From Faecalicatena fissicatena (GTDB lineage Bacteria; Bacillota; Clostridia; Lachnospirales; Lachnospiraceae): DNA of 39,440 nt. A model generated the notes under the pieces. The model made no database searches. It was not told the DNA's origin and worked only from the letters and a program-made list of their open reading frames with translations. A program made the translations under genes and the position numbers. Within the stretch, counting starts at the first letter, position 1. The number at the start of each line of letters is the position of its first letter. This document shows positions 31,531-39,311 of the stretch, in pieces. The stretch is taken from NCBI GenBank assembly GCA_001028025.1, contig LDAQ01000058.1, positions 1 to 39,440 of the forward strand, given 5' to 3'.

Positions 31531-31545
31531 AGGGGTCTGACCCCT
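31531..31545. repeat. Short copy of the GGGGTCTGACCCC palindromic repeat
   Basis: AGGGGT and ACCCCT flank CTG, immediately after the YhaN-like stop codon. It shares AAAATGG, GTGCAAAGG and TCTGACCCC with the longer copy at 21166-21207. Confidence 0.6.
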
Positions 31546-31562
31546 CTGAAAGGAAGATATAC

Positions 31563-32897
31563 ATGAAGATAGAGTTGCCGAGAAAAGTGATTATGATTAT
31601 CAACAATCTGCAGCTGCATGGCTATGAGGCGTTTGCGGTGGGCGGCTGTGTGCGTGATTCTATTCTCTGCCGGAAGCCGGAGGACTGGGATATTACCACC
31701 TCTGCGAGGCCTGAGGAGATTAAGCGGCTTTTTAGGCGGACGGTTGATACGGGGATTGAACATGGTACTGTGACTGTTATGATTGGCAGGGAAGGATTCG
31801 AAGTGACTACCTATCGGGTCGACGGGCTTTATGAGGACAGCCGGCATCCGAAGGATGTGACGTTTACTACCAGCCTGGAAGAGGATCTGCGGCGCAGGGA
31901 CTTTACGATTAATGCAATGGCTTATAATGATGAGGTGCGTCTTGTGGATGTGTTCGGGGGGATGAAGGATCTGAACCACCATCTGATCCGGTGCGTGGGC
32001 GACCCCGCGGAGCGGTTTTCGGAGGATGCGCTGCGGATTCTGCGGGCGGTCAGATTCTCTGCGCAGCTGGCATTTCCGATTGAGAAGAATACGGCGCAGG
32101 CGGTGCGTGAACTCGCACCTACCCTTAAGAATATCAGCGCGGAGCGGATACAGGTGGAACTGGTTAAGCTACTGATGTCCGATCATCCGGATCTGATCCA
32201 GGACGCATATGAGCTGGGAATCACAAAAATCATTCTTCCGGAATGGGATGCCATGGTAGGCGTGGAGCAGAATACGCGCCATCATAAGTATGACGTGGCA
32301 GGTCACACGCTTCATGCTCTGAAAAATGTGAAGAAGGATAAAATTCTCCGTCTGACAATGCTGTTCCATGATATGGGAAAACCATCGATGAAGACCACCG
32401 ATGAAAAGGGCGTGGATCACTTTAAAGGGCATGCGCTGGTCAGCGAAGAAATCGCGCGCAGTGTGCTGAGAAGGCTCAAGTTCGACAATGATACGGTGAA
32501 AAAGGTGACAAGGCTTGTTTGTTATCATGATTACCGGATTGAGGCAACCCCGCAGAACGTGCGGCGGGCGATGAACCGGATCGGGGTGGAGCTGTTTCCT
32601 TATTATCTGGCAGTGCGCATGGCGGACGTGAAGGCACAGAGCCCCTACAGGCGGCGGGCGAAGATTGAAAATATCGTGGCAATGCGGGAGATCTATCAGG
32701 AGACCCTCATCAATGACCACTGTGTGACTCTCAGGCAGCTGGCGGTCAGCGGAAGAGATCTGATGAAGCTGGGCATGCAGCCCGGAAGACAGATGGGGGA
32801 TATGCTGAATGAGCTGCTGGAGCTGGTTCTGGACGAACCAGAGATGAATGAGAAAGAAAAATTATGTAATTATGTGAAAGAAAAATCAGGCATATAG
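31563..32897 (+). CDS. cca: CCA tRNA nucleotidyltransferase with HD domain
   Basis: This enzyme adds or repairs the 3' CCA of tRNAs. The 444-residue protein has the class II nucleotidyltransferase motifs: AVGGCVRDSIL (20-30), the metal-binding EDWDITTSA, RRRDFTINAMAY and the neck motif SEDALRILRAVRF. A C-terminal HD phosphohydrolase domain is visible as HHKYDVAGHTLHAL and LFHDMGKPS, with YHDYRIE later. AAAGGAAG is the ribosome site. Confidence 0.95.
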   Translation: MKIELPRKVIMIINNLQLHGYEAFAVGGCVRDSILCRKPEDWDITTSARPEEIKRLFRRTVDTGIEHGTVTVMIGREGFEVTTYRVDGLYEDSRHPKDVTFTTSLEEDLRRRDFTINAMAYNDEVRLVDVFGGMKDLNHHLIRCVGDPAERFSEDALRILRAVRFSAQLAFPIEKNTAQAVRELAPTLKNISAERIQVELVKLLMSDHPDLIQDAYELGITKIILPEWDAMVGVEQNTRHHKYDVAGHTLHALKNVKKDKILRLTMLFHDMGKPSMKTTDEKGVDHFKGHALVSEEIARSVLRRLKFDNDTVKKVTRLVCYHDYRIEATPQNVRRAMNRIGVELFPYYLAVRMADVKAQSPYRRRAKIENIVAMREIYQETLINDHCVTLRQLAVSGRDLMKLGMQPGRQMGDMLNELLELVLDEPEMNEKEKLCNYVKEKSGI

Positions 32898-32960
32898 CAT
32901 ACTCGGGCTGTCCCTTTCATACATTAGAAAGAGTCAGAATCGTAGAATCAGGGGGCAGCC

Positions 32961-33971
32961 ATGAGAGAGTATGAATTAGAAGTCTTGGAACAATATGATA
33001 TAGAAGTAAGAGGCACCCGCAAAATAAGGGGTGCGTTTTTTTGCGACACGAAAGAGGGCACGATGCTGTTGAAGGAAGCGGATGTTTCAGACAGGCGTGC
33101 CCCTTTGCTGTACACCGTTTTGTGCAGCCTGGAGAAGGCCGGATATCCGAATGTAGATATCCCGGTTTATAATAAAGAAGGCCAGCTGATCAGCGTATCC
33201 CGGGACGGCACCAGGTATATGCTGAAAAAATGGTTTTCCGGAAGGGAATGCGATGTAAAAAAAGAATTTGAGATCCTGCAGGCATCCAGGAACCTGGCAG
33301 ATCTGCACTGCCGAATGCAGTGGCAGGACGTGTGTGCTGCAGAAGAGGAGGCCGTTATACGGCCTCCTACGGGAAGGCATCTGCAGGAAGAATTTATGCG
33401 CCATAACCGGGAATTAAAAAAAGTACGCGCATTTATACGCAATAAAGTTTCAAAAGGTGCATTTGAGTTTCTGTTTCTGGAGTATTTTGACAGAATGTAT
33501 AGTCTGGCAGAGCAGGTTGCCGGCCGTCTGGAAAAATCCAGGTATGACAGTCTGTACAAAGAAAGTATAGAAAACCACCGGCTTGTGCACGGAGATTACA
33601 ATTACCATAATGTTCTGCTTACTTCAAACGCGCTGGCAACGACAAATTTTGAGCATTTCAGGATCGACGTGCAGGCACAGGATCTGTATTATTTTCTGCG
33701 GAAAGTAATGGAAAAGCACCGGTGGCATGAAAGCCTGGGCCAGTCTATGCTGGATGCCTATCAAAGCGTCCGGGAGCTGGATCCGAGGGAACTGGAGTAT
33801 ATTGCACTGTGCCTTGCATACCCGGAAAAATTCTGGAAGACTGCAAATACCTATTATCACTCGAATAAGGCATGGATTCCTGAAAAAAATGTGGAAAAAC
33901 TACAGACGGCAATCACGCAGACGGAAGAAAAACTGCGATTTTTAGAAAATATATTTGCTTTCATTTTATAG
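32961..33971 (+). CDS. CotS-family spore coat protein (kinase-like fold)
   Basis: The 336-residue protein resembles CotS/YutH coat proteins, which have an aminoglycoside-phosphotransferase-like fold. The catalytic-loop-like motif is LVHGDYNYHNVLLTSN near residue 211, and the N-terminal segment YELEVLEQYDIEVRGTRKIR is typical of CotS proteins. Kinase activity is doubtful in this family. AGGGGGCAG precedes the ATG. A terminator-like hairpin lies within its first 30 codons (33013-33042), which is odd. Its presence agrees with a spore former. Confidence 0.78.
   Translation: MREYELEVLEQYDIEVRGTRKIRGAFFCDTKEGTMLLKEADVSDRRAPLLYTVLCSLEKAGYPNVDIPVYNKEGQLISVSRDGTRYMLKKWFSGRECDVKKEFEILQASRNLADLHCRMQWQDVCAAEEEAVIRPPTGRHLQEEFMRHNRELKKVRAFIRNKVSKGAFEFLFLEYFDRMYSLAEQVAGRLEKSRYDSLYKESIENHRLVHGDYNYHNVLLTSNALATTNFEHFRIDVQAQDLYYFLRKVMEKHRWHESLGQSMLDAYQSVRELDPRELEYIALCLAYPEKFWKTANTYYHSNKAWIPEKNVEKLQTAITQTEEKLRFLENIFAFIL
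33013..33042 (+). promoter_or_regulatory. Terminator-like hairpin inside the start of the CotS-like gene
   Basis: GCACCC (33013-33018) and GGGTGC (33029-33034) form a stem followed by a G and seven T residues, within codons 18-28. The codons specify a normal family sequence, so this may be chance, or it may attenuate transcription when translation is slow. Confidence 0.4.
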
Positions 33972-33987
33972 GGGCCTGTTGTATAAT
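33959..33987 (+). promoter_or_regulatory. Promoter of the phosphoglucomutase gene
   Basis: A perfect TATAAT (33982-33987) with the weak -35 TTTCAT (33959-33964) 17 bases upstream, overlapping the end of the CotS-like gene. Confidence 0.55.
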
Positions 33988-34019
33988 AGGGACATACTAT
34001 TAAGGCAGGAGGTACCAGT

Positions 34020-35750
34020 ATGGATTACAAACAGAGATACGAAGAGTGGTTGTCAAACCCATATTTTGATGCAGATACAAAGGCAGAGCTGGAGAGCATC
34101 AGGGAAGATGAGAACGAGATAAAGGAACGTTTTTACACAGACCTTGAATTTGGTACGGCTGGTCTGCGCGGGATCATCGGCGCAGGCATCAACCGTATGA
34201 ATATTTATACAGTCAGAAAAGCAACACAGGGACTGGCAAATTATATTAATAAGAGTGGAAACGGTGCAAAGGGCGTGGCGGTAGCTTATGATTCCCGCCG
34301 CATGTCACCGGAGTTTGCAGATGAAGCAGCGCTTTGCCTTGCAGCGAACGGAATCAAGTCCTATGTATTTGAATCCCTGCGCCCGACCCCTGAGCTGTCT
34401 TTTGCAGTGAGGGAGCTGGGATGCGCTGCAGGAATTAATATTACAGCAAGCCATAACCCGCCGGAATACAACGGATACAAGGTATACTGGGAAGATGGCG
34501 CACAGATTACACCGCCTCATGATAAAGGAATCATGGACGAGGTAAAGGCTGTTGAAGACTATACCACAATGAAGACGATGACCCTGGAAGAGGCGAAAGC
34601 TGCAGGGCTTTACGAAGTCATTGGCGCAGAGATTGATGATGCATATATTGCAGAACTGAAAAAACAGGTACTGCACCAGGATGCCATCGATGCGGCCGGC
34701 AAGGATATTAAGATTGTATACAGCCCGCTGCACGGAACCGGAAACATTCCGGCACGCCGTATTTTAAAAGAGCTTGGATTTGAGAATGTATATGTTGTAA
34801 AAGAACAGGAACTGCCGGACGGCGAATTCCCAACCGTATCCTATCCGAACCCGGAGGCTGCAGAAGCATTTGACCTGGGACTGAAGCTGGCCAAAGAGAT
34901 TGATGCAGATATCGTGCTGGCTACTGATCCGGATGCGGACAGGCTTGGTGTGCGTGTAAAGGACAAGAACGGAGAGTATCACACACTGACGGGAAACATG
35001 TCAGGTTGCCTGCTTGCCGATTATGAGATCGGACAGCGCAAAGAGTTAAAAGGCCTGCCGGACGACGGGTATCTGATCAAGACGATTGTTACCTCCAACA
35101 TGGCAGACGCAATTGCAAAGTATTACAACGCAGGCCTGATCGAAGTCCTGACCGGTTTCAAATTTATCGGACAGCAGATCCTCGGATTTGAGACAAGCGG
35201 TAAGGGAGAGTATTTATTCGGATTCGAAGAAAGCTATGGCTGTCTGATCGGCACCTATGCAAGGGACAAGGACGCGATCGTGGCTACAATGGCTCTCTGT
35301 GAAGCAGCGGCGTATTACAAAACCAAGGGCATGAACCTGTGGGATGCCATGATTGAGATGTACGACCGTTACGGATATTATAAAGACGATATCCAGTCCA
35401 TCACACTCAAAGGGATCGAAGGCCTGGCGAAGATACAGGAGATCCTGGAGACACTGCGCAAGAATCCTCCCACAGAGATCGCGGGTTACAAAGTGCTCAA
35501 AGCAAGAGATTACAAGGCAGACACCATTAAGGACATGGAGACAGGCGAAATCACAGGAACCGGATTACCGAGTTCCAATGTGCTCTATTATGATCTGACA
35601 GATGATGCATGGCTGTGCGTAAGGCCGTCCGGAACAGAACCGAAAGTGAAGTTCTATTATGGCATAAAAGGGACGTCTCTCGAGGATGCAGATGCTGCAT
35701 CAGAAAAAATGGGTAAAGAAGTTCTTGCAATGATTGACGAGATAATGTAA
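34020..35750 (+). CDS. Phosphoglucomutase/phosphomannomutase
   Basis: The 576-residue alpha-D-phosphohexomutase interconverts hexose 1- and 6-phosphates. The phosphoserine is Ser144 in TASHNPPEYNGYK. The metal-binding loop is ATDPDADRLGV, the sugar-binding loop is FGFEESYG, and the phosphate-binding loop near the end is RPSGTEPKVKFYYG. The first 45 residues include GTAGLRGIIGAGINRMN, as in PgcA of B. subtilis. AGGAGGT is correctly spaced before the ATG. Confidence 0.93.
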   Translation: MDYKQRYEEWLSNPYFDADTKAELESIREDENEIKERFYTDLEFGTAGLRGIIGAGINRMNIYTVRKATQGLANYINKSGNGAKGVAVAYDSRRMSPEFADEAALCLAANGIKSYVFESLRPTPELSFAVRELGCAAGINITASHNPPEYNGYKVYWEDGAQITPPHDKGIMDEVKAVEDYTTMKTMTLEEAKAAGLYEVIGAEIDDAYIAELKKQVLHQDAIDAAGKDIKIVYSPLHGTGNIPARRILKELGFENVYVVKEQELPDGEFPTVSYPNPEAAEAFDLGLKLAKEIDADIVLATDPDADRLGVRVKDKNGEYHTLTGNMSGCLLADYEIGQRKELKGLPDDGYLIKTIVTSNMADAIAKYYNAGLIEVLTGFKFIGQQILGFETSGKGEYLFGFEESYGCLIGTYARDKDAIVATMALCEAAAYYKTKGMNLWDAMIEMYDRYGYYKDDIQSITLKGIEGLAKIQEILETLRKNPPTEIAGYKVLKARDYKADTIKDMETGEITGTGLPSSNVLYYDLTDDAWLCVRPSGTEPKVKFYYGIKGTSLEDADAASEKMGKEVLAMIDEIM

Positions 35751-35850
35751 CATATCGTGTCAGGCAGGAATACCAGTAAGAAACCCCGCCTCAGAAATCT
35801 TAAAAAACCCTAAAAAAGTGCCAAAAAACGCGGGAATGCCGGAAAAATCC

Positions 35851-35924
35851 TTGACAAAAATATGGGAAACAGTTATAACAGTACATAAGGGCTAATCATG
35901 TGAACGCCAGTACATGAGCGCCTT
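35851..35924 (+). promoter_or_regulatory. Strong promoter and structured leader of the HU gene
   Basis: TTGACA (35851-35856), a 17-base spacer, and TATAAC (35874-35879) make a near-consensus sigma-A promoter. The leader of about 90 bases has a hairpin at 35887-35924: AAGG with CCTT outside and CATGT with ACATG inside. Before it, 35751-35850 holds no gene and no clear terminator. Confidence 0.8.
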
Positions 35925-35978
35925 TGTTAAACTGTTAGAATATTATATTCTAGTACAATAAAGAGGAGGAATTTATCC

Positions 35979-36254
35979 ATGAACAAAACAGAATTAGTAG
36001 CAGCTATTGCAGAAAAGGCAGAAATTTCCAAGAAAGACTCTGAAAAAGCATTGAAAGCATTTATCGATGTGGTATCTGATCAGTTGAAAAAAGGCGATAA
36101 AGTACAGTTAGTTGGATTTGGTACATTTGAAGTAAGTGAAAGAGCAGCAAGAGAAGGAAGAAATCCTCAGACAGGCAAGACAATGAAAATTGCAGCTTGC
36201 AAAGCTCCTAAGTTCAAAGCTGGCAAAGCTTTAAAGGACGAAGTTAACGCTTAA
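35979..36254 (+). CDS. hup: HU-family DNA-binding protein
   Basis: The 91-residue protein bends and compacts DNA as a dimer. It begins MNKTELVAAIAEKAEISKKD and has the conserved segment VGFGTFEVSERAAREGRNPQ followed by TGK, then the C-terminal FKAGKALKDEVN. The length is exactly that of bacterial HU. AGAGGAGG is an excellent ribosome site, and the promoter is the strongest by sequence in the window. It stands directly ahead of the rqcP/yabP/yabQ/divIC block. Confidence 0.97.
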   Translation: MNKTELVAAIAEKAEISKKDSEKALKAFIDVVSDQLKKGDKVQLVGFGTFEVSERAAREGRNPQTGKTMKIAACKAPKFKAGKALKDEVNA

Positions 36255-36288
36255 TTGGAATGAATCAATAAGAGATAAAGATACAGAG

Positions 36289-36328
36289 AGCACTTATGAT
36301 GTCCGCATTGTAAGTGCTTTCTTTTCTC
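36289..36328 (+). terminator. Terminator of the HU gene
   Basis: AGCACTTA (36289-36296) and TAAGTGCT (36311-36318) form the stem, followed by a T-rich tail (TTCTTTTCTC). Confidence 0.85.
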
Positions 36329-36411
36329 TTTGAATAATAAACTGTACAAAACAGAATGGAAATTAATCGGAGTTGTTTAAAAGATATTCATAAGTGAGAA
36401 AGGAAAAGAAA

Positions 36412-36651
36412 ATGCGTTTAGATAAGTTTTTAAAAGTGTCCAGGCTGATCAAACGCCGGACTGTGGCAAACGAAGCCTGTGATGCAGGACGGGTGCTTGT
36501 AAACGGGACTGTGGCAAAAGCATCGCTGCATGTAAAACCGGGGGACATTATAGAGATACAGTTCGGCACCAAAACCGTAAAGGCAGAAGTTCTGGACCTG
36601 CAGGATACGACCAAAAAGGAAGAGGCGAAAGAACTTTTCCGGTATCTGTAA
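36412..36651 (+). CDS. rqcP: S4-domain RNA-binding protein RqcP (YabO)
   Basis: The 79-residue protein is an S4 domain and little else: MRLDKFLKVSRLIKRRTVAN, then GRVLVNGTVAKASLHVKPGD. The match to B. subtilis YabO is close, including the ending DTTKKEEA. RqcP works with RqcH on stalled 50S subunits, helping tRNA move during alanine tailing. I start it at ATG 36412, after AAGGAAAAG; an in-frame GTG at 36394 lacks such a site. Its place before yabP, yabQ and divIC is conserved from Bacillus to Clostridia. Confidence 0.92.
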   Translation: MRLDKFLKVSRLIKRRTVANEACDAGRVLVNGTVAKASLHVKPGDIIEIQFGTKTVKAEVLDLQDTTKKEEAKELFRYL

Positions 36652-36750
36652 TCAGGAAACCGATGCCGAACAGGACCGCCGCCGTAGATATGCGTAAAAG
36701 TTATATGATAATAACAATAATCAATATACAGTGATATCCGGCGGGGATAC

Positions 36751-36777
36751 ATATTTTGATACAACCCTTCATATATA
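36751..36777 (+). promoter_or_regulatory. Probable sigma-E (mother cell) promoter of yabP
   Basis: ATATT (36751-36755) and CATATATA (36770-36777) are 14 bases apart and resemble the sigma-E elements ATA/ATATT and CATACAMT. It lies about 30 bases before yabP, which is sigma-E dependent in B. subtilis. Confidence 0.6.
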
Positions 36778-36807
36778 TAGAAAAGCAAAGTTGAAGGGGG
36801 AAAGTGT

Positions 36808-37092
36808 ATGGAAGAGCGGCAAATGCCCAAGGCGCATAAACTCGTTGTAAATAACAGAAAGACAAGTATGGTCACCGGAGTCCTGGATGTTCTTTCTTTT
36901 GATTTAAATGAAATCCTGCTGGAGACGGAACAGGGCATGCTGATGGTTAAGGGAACCGATCTGCATGTGAACCGGCTCAGTGTAGAAAAGGGAGAAGTAG
37001 ATCTGTCAGGCAATATTGACAGTATCGCATACTCCAGTGCGAATCAGGCCGGCCGGCAGAATGAAAATTTCTTTGCAAAGCTGTTTAAGTAG
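36808..37092 (+). CDS. yabP: Sporulation protein YabP
   Basis: The 94-residue protein has the YabP/YqfC fold: HKLVVNNRKTSMVTGVLDVL, then FDLNEILLETEQGMLMVKG and DLHVNRLSVEKGEVDLSG. YabP acts in the mother cell during spore coat and cortex formation; its biochemical role is not known. GAAGGGGG is the ribosome site, and a probable sigma-E promoter lies upstream. yabQ follows after eight bases. Confidence 0.93.
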   Translation: MEERQMPKAHKLVVNNRKTSMVTGVLDVLSFDLNEILLETEQGMLMVKGTDLHVNRLSVEKGEVDLSGNIDSIAYSSANQAGRQNENFFAKLFK

Positions 37093-37100
37093 GCACGCCT

Positions 37101-37433
37101 ATGATGCTGGGAATTGGAAAAGAAGCGATTATATTTCTATACGCGGGGCTGTCCGGGATTGTGATACTCTTCAGTTACCAGATACTCAGGCTGCTGAGGC
37201 GCCTGATACCGCACCATATTGTGATTGTAAATCTGGAAGATTTACTTTATTGGCTCGGAGTGAGCGCGTATTTGTTCCGGCAGATGTATAAAACGACATA
37301 TGGTAGTATCAGATGGTTCTTCATACTAGGTGTGGTATGTGGGATTTTACTGGCGAATTTCATACTCTCAATTTCGAAAAAAATATCCGGGAAAATAAAG
37401 AAAAGCCTTGAAAAAAAGAAGAAAAACCGATAG
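37101..37433 (+). CDS. yabQ: Spore cortex protein YabQ
   Basis: The 110-residue protein has two to three membrane helices (about residues 7-27 and 74-94) and a strongly basic tail ending KKSLEKKKKNR. The segment YAGLSGIVILFSYQILRLLR and then LEDLLYWLGVSAYLF is typical of YabQ, an outer forespore membrane protein needed for the cortex in B. subtilis. Its ribosome site is weak (TAGGCAC), so translation may depend on coupling with yabP. Confidence 0.9.
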   Translation: MMLGIGKEAIIFLYAGLSGIVILFSYQILRLLRRLIPHHIVIVNLEDLLYWLGVSAYLFRQMYKTTYGSIRWFFILGVVCGILLANFILSISKKISGKIKKSLEKKKKNR

Positions 37434-37487
37434 AATAGATTTATTAAGCAGGGGTGTTTAATAAGATTATAAGTTGGGTGAGTATGA

Positions 37488-37826
37488 ATGACGAATAAGA
37501 AAAAAACAGGAACGCAGCGGCAGAAGAGCCGTAAGCGCAGTTCTGGTTTTGGTTACCATCGGCGGAGTGTAGCTGTAATTACTATGATATTAGTATTACT
37601 GGGATGCGTTCTGACGGTGAATGCAGTGACCCTGCAGGCCAGGAACAAGAGCTATAAACAGCAGGAGGCGGAACTGAAGGCTCAGATTAACGAGCAGAAA
37701 GAGCGTGCCGGCGAGATAAAAGAATACCAAGAGTATGTAAAAACAGATGAGTACATAAAAGAAGTTGCCGAAGAGAAGCTGGGTCTTGTTGATCCCAACG
37801 AGATTATTTTTAAACCGGCTCAATAA
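37488..37826 (+). CDS. divIC: Septum formation initiator DivIC/FtsB
   Basis: The 112-residue protein is a bitopic division protein. A basic N-terminus (1-25) precedes one membrane helix (about 28-46), an extracytoplasmic coiled coil (about 50-75) and the conserved C-terminal motif YIKEVAEEKLGLVDPNEIIF. With FtsL and DivIB it regulates septal wall synthesis. GGGTGAG is a mediocre ribosome site. The position after yabQ is the conserved one. Confidence 0.93.
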   Translation: MTNKKKTGTQRQKSRKRSSGFGYHRRSVAVITMILVLLGCVLTVNAVTLQARNKSYKQQEAELKAQINEQKERAGEIKEYQEYVKTDEYIKEVAEEKLGLVDPNEIIFKPAQ

Positions 37827-37843
37827 CGATACTACGAAAGATA

Positions 37844-37871
37844 AGCTCCAGGAGAATTCCTGGAGCTTTTG
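37844..37871 (+). terminator. Terminator of divIC
   Basis: AGCTCCAGGA and TCCTGGAGCT form a perfect ten-base stem with a four-base loop, followed by TTTTG. Confidence 0.88.
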
Positions 37872-37910
37872 TCGTGGTATAAAAATATACGGAGAATAGG
37901 AGGGGTAAAC

Positions 37911-39311
37911 ATGGACGAAGGACAAGTATTGCATTCCAGCCCCTATGTGGCCCAGATTGAAAAATTTGCAGATTCCCTGAAGCAGCTGTCCCACACATTT
38001 TTAAAACTGGAAGAAAAGAAAAAATCATTCAGCAGCGAAGAGATAGAGGAGATGTTTGAAAAAGTCAAAGGAAAAGTCTGCACAAACTGCGAAAAATGCT
38101 CCTGGTGCTGGGGAGAGAATTTTGTACACACCTACCAGATGGGTTATGAGATCTTGTCGGCAGTGGACAACTATGGAAATGAGCTGAACACGGAGACGAA
38201 AAGAAAACTGCAGCAGAGGTGCGTCATGGCGCCAAGATTTCTTCGGGAAATGCTGGAGGCCTTTCATGAGGCAAGACAGAACATGATATGGATTAACCGG
38301 ATTGCCCAGAGCCGGGAAGGGTGCGCCGTACAGATGGATACATTTGCAGACATGATCCGCAGCACGGCAAAAGAGCTGGAGGACAGCATGTTCACAGACG
38401 AACGGCTGGAAAAAAAGATCAGCGTACACCTTAAAAGGAAAGGAATCAGGGTTCTGTATACAAACTTTTTTATGAACCGCGAGGGGAAATACGAAGTGCA
38501 CATAACTGCGCGCGCCATGCAGAATGAGTGCGTCACCACAAAGGAACTGGTCCGCGGAGTCACAGAAGTGATGGGCCGCAGATTCGTGCTGGACGGAGCC
38601 CACTGCCAGATGCTGGGCAGGGAATACACCACCGTGGTATGCATGGAAGGCCCGGCCTTCTATACCCTGCAGGGTGTGGCCAGAATTGGAAAAGGCTGCA
38701 GTCAGATCTCAGGGGACAACTTCATGATGCTGGAGCTACCCGGCGGCCGCCAGGGAGTCGCACTGTCGGACGGCATGGGTTCCGGAGAAAAAGCATGCCG
38801 GGAGAGCACCCTCGTCATCGAGCTTCTGGAGGAACTGCTGGAAGCCGGATTTCCGGAAAAAACCGCAATCCAGATGATCAACACCACGTTGGTCATGGGC
38901 CGGGAAGAAATACATTTTTCCACAATAGATATGAGCGTATTTGACTTATACACAGGCACCTGCGAGTTAATCAAAGCAGGAGCATCCTCAACCTTCATAA
39001 AAAAGAAGGACAAAGTAGAACACTTAAGTTCAACCAGCCTTCCGATCGGCGTACTTCACACCATAGAGATCGATTCTGTAAAGCGTAAGCTTGAGGACGG
39101 CGATTTCGTTATTATGGTAACCGACGGCATCATGGACGCCCTCCCCGTAGGAGAGCAGGATATCCTGCTAGAAACCATCATACAGGGGACAATCATGAAC
39201 AACCCAAAAGAAATGGCACACCATATCCTTGAACAGGTCCTGAACTGGAATGGGGATGCGGCGCCGATGGATGACATGACCGTCCTAGTAGTGGGCCTCT
39301 GGGAGTGCTAG
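37911..39311 (+). CDS. SpoIIE-like PP2C phosphatase without a membrane domain
   Basis: The 466-residue protein matches the regulatory and phosphatase parts of SpoIIE, the enzyme that dephosphorylates SpoIIAA to activate sigma-F. The PP2C metal-binding motifs are LSDGMGSGEKA (near 285), MVTDGIMDALP and MDDMTVLVVGLW at the end. The regulatory part begins with a four-cysteine block CTNCEKCSWCW near residue 60. Standard SpoIIE is about 800 residues with around ten membrane helices at the N-terminus; here there are none. The start at ATG 37911 after AGGAGGGG is convincing, and a terminator precedes it, so nothing is missing upstream. The last 129 bases of the window after it hold no gene that I can see. 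Confidence 0.85.
   Translation: MDEGQVLHSSPYVAQIEKFADSLKQLSHTFLKLEEKKKSFSSEEIEEMFEKVKGKVCTNCEKCSWCWGENFVHTYQMGYEILSAVDNYGNELNTETKRKLQQRCVMAPRFLREMLEAFHEARQNMIWINRIAQSREGCAVQMDTFADMIRSTAKELEDSMFTDERLEKKISVHLKRKGIRVLYTNFFMNREGKYEVHITARAMQNECVTTKELVRGVTEVMGRRFVLDGAHCQMLGREYTTVVCMEGPAFYTLQGVARIGKGCSQISGDNFMMLELPGGRQGVALSDGMGSGEKACRESTLVIELLEELLEAGFPEKTAIQMINTTLVMGREEIHFSTIDMSVFDLYTGTCELIKAGASSTFIKKKDKVEHLSSTSLPIGVLHTIEIDSVKRKLEDGDFVIMVTDGIMDALPVGEQDILLETIIQGTIMNNPKEMAHHILEQVLNWNGDAAPMDDMTVLVVGLWEC

Noticed and set aside
31521..31550. The short GGGGTCTGACCCC palindrome as a strong terminator of the YhaN-like gene.
   Set aside because: The loop is only three bases and no T-run follows, so I list it as a repeat only.
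36363..37013. A 216-codon minus-strand frame opposite rqcP and yabP.
   Set aside because: Both plus-strand genes are in conserved order with their own signals; the frame has no ribosome site.
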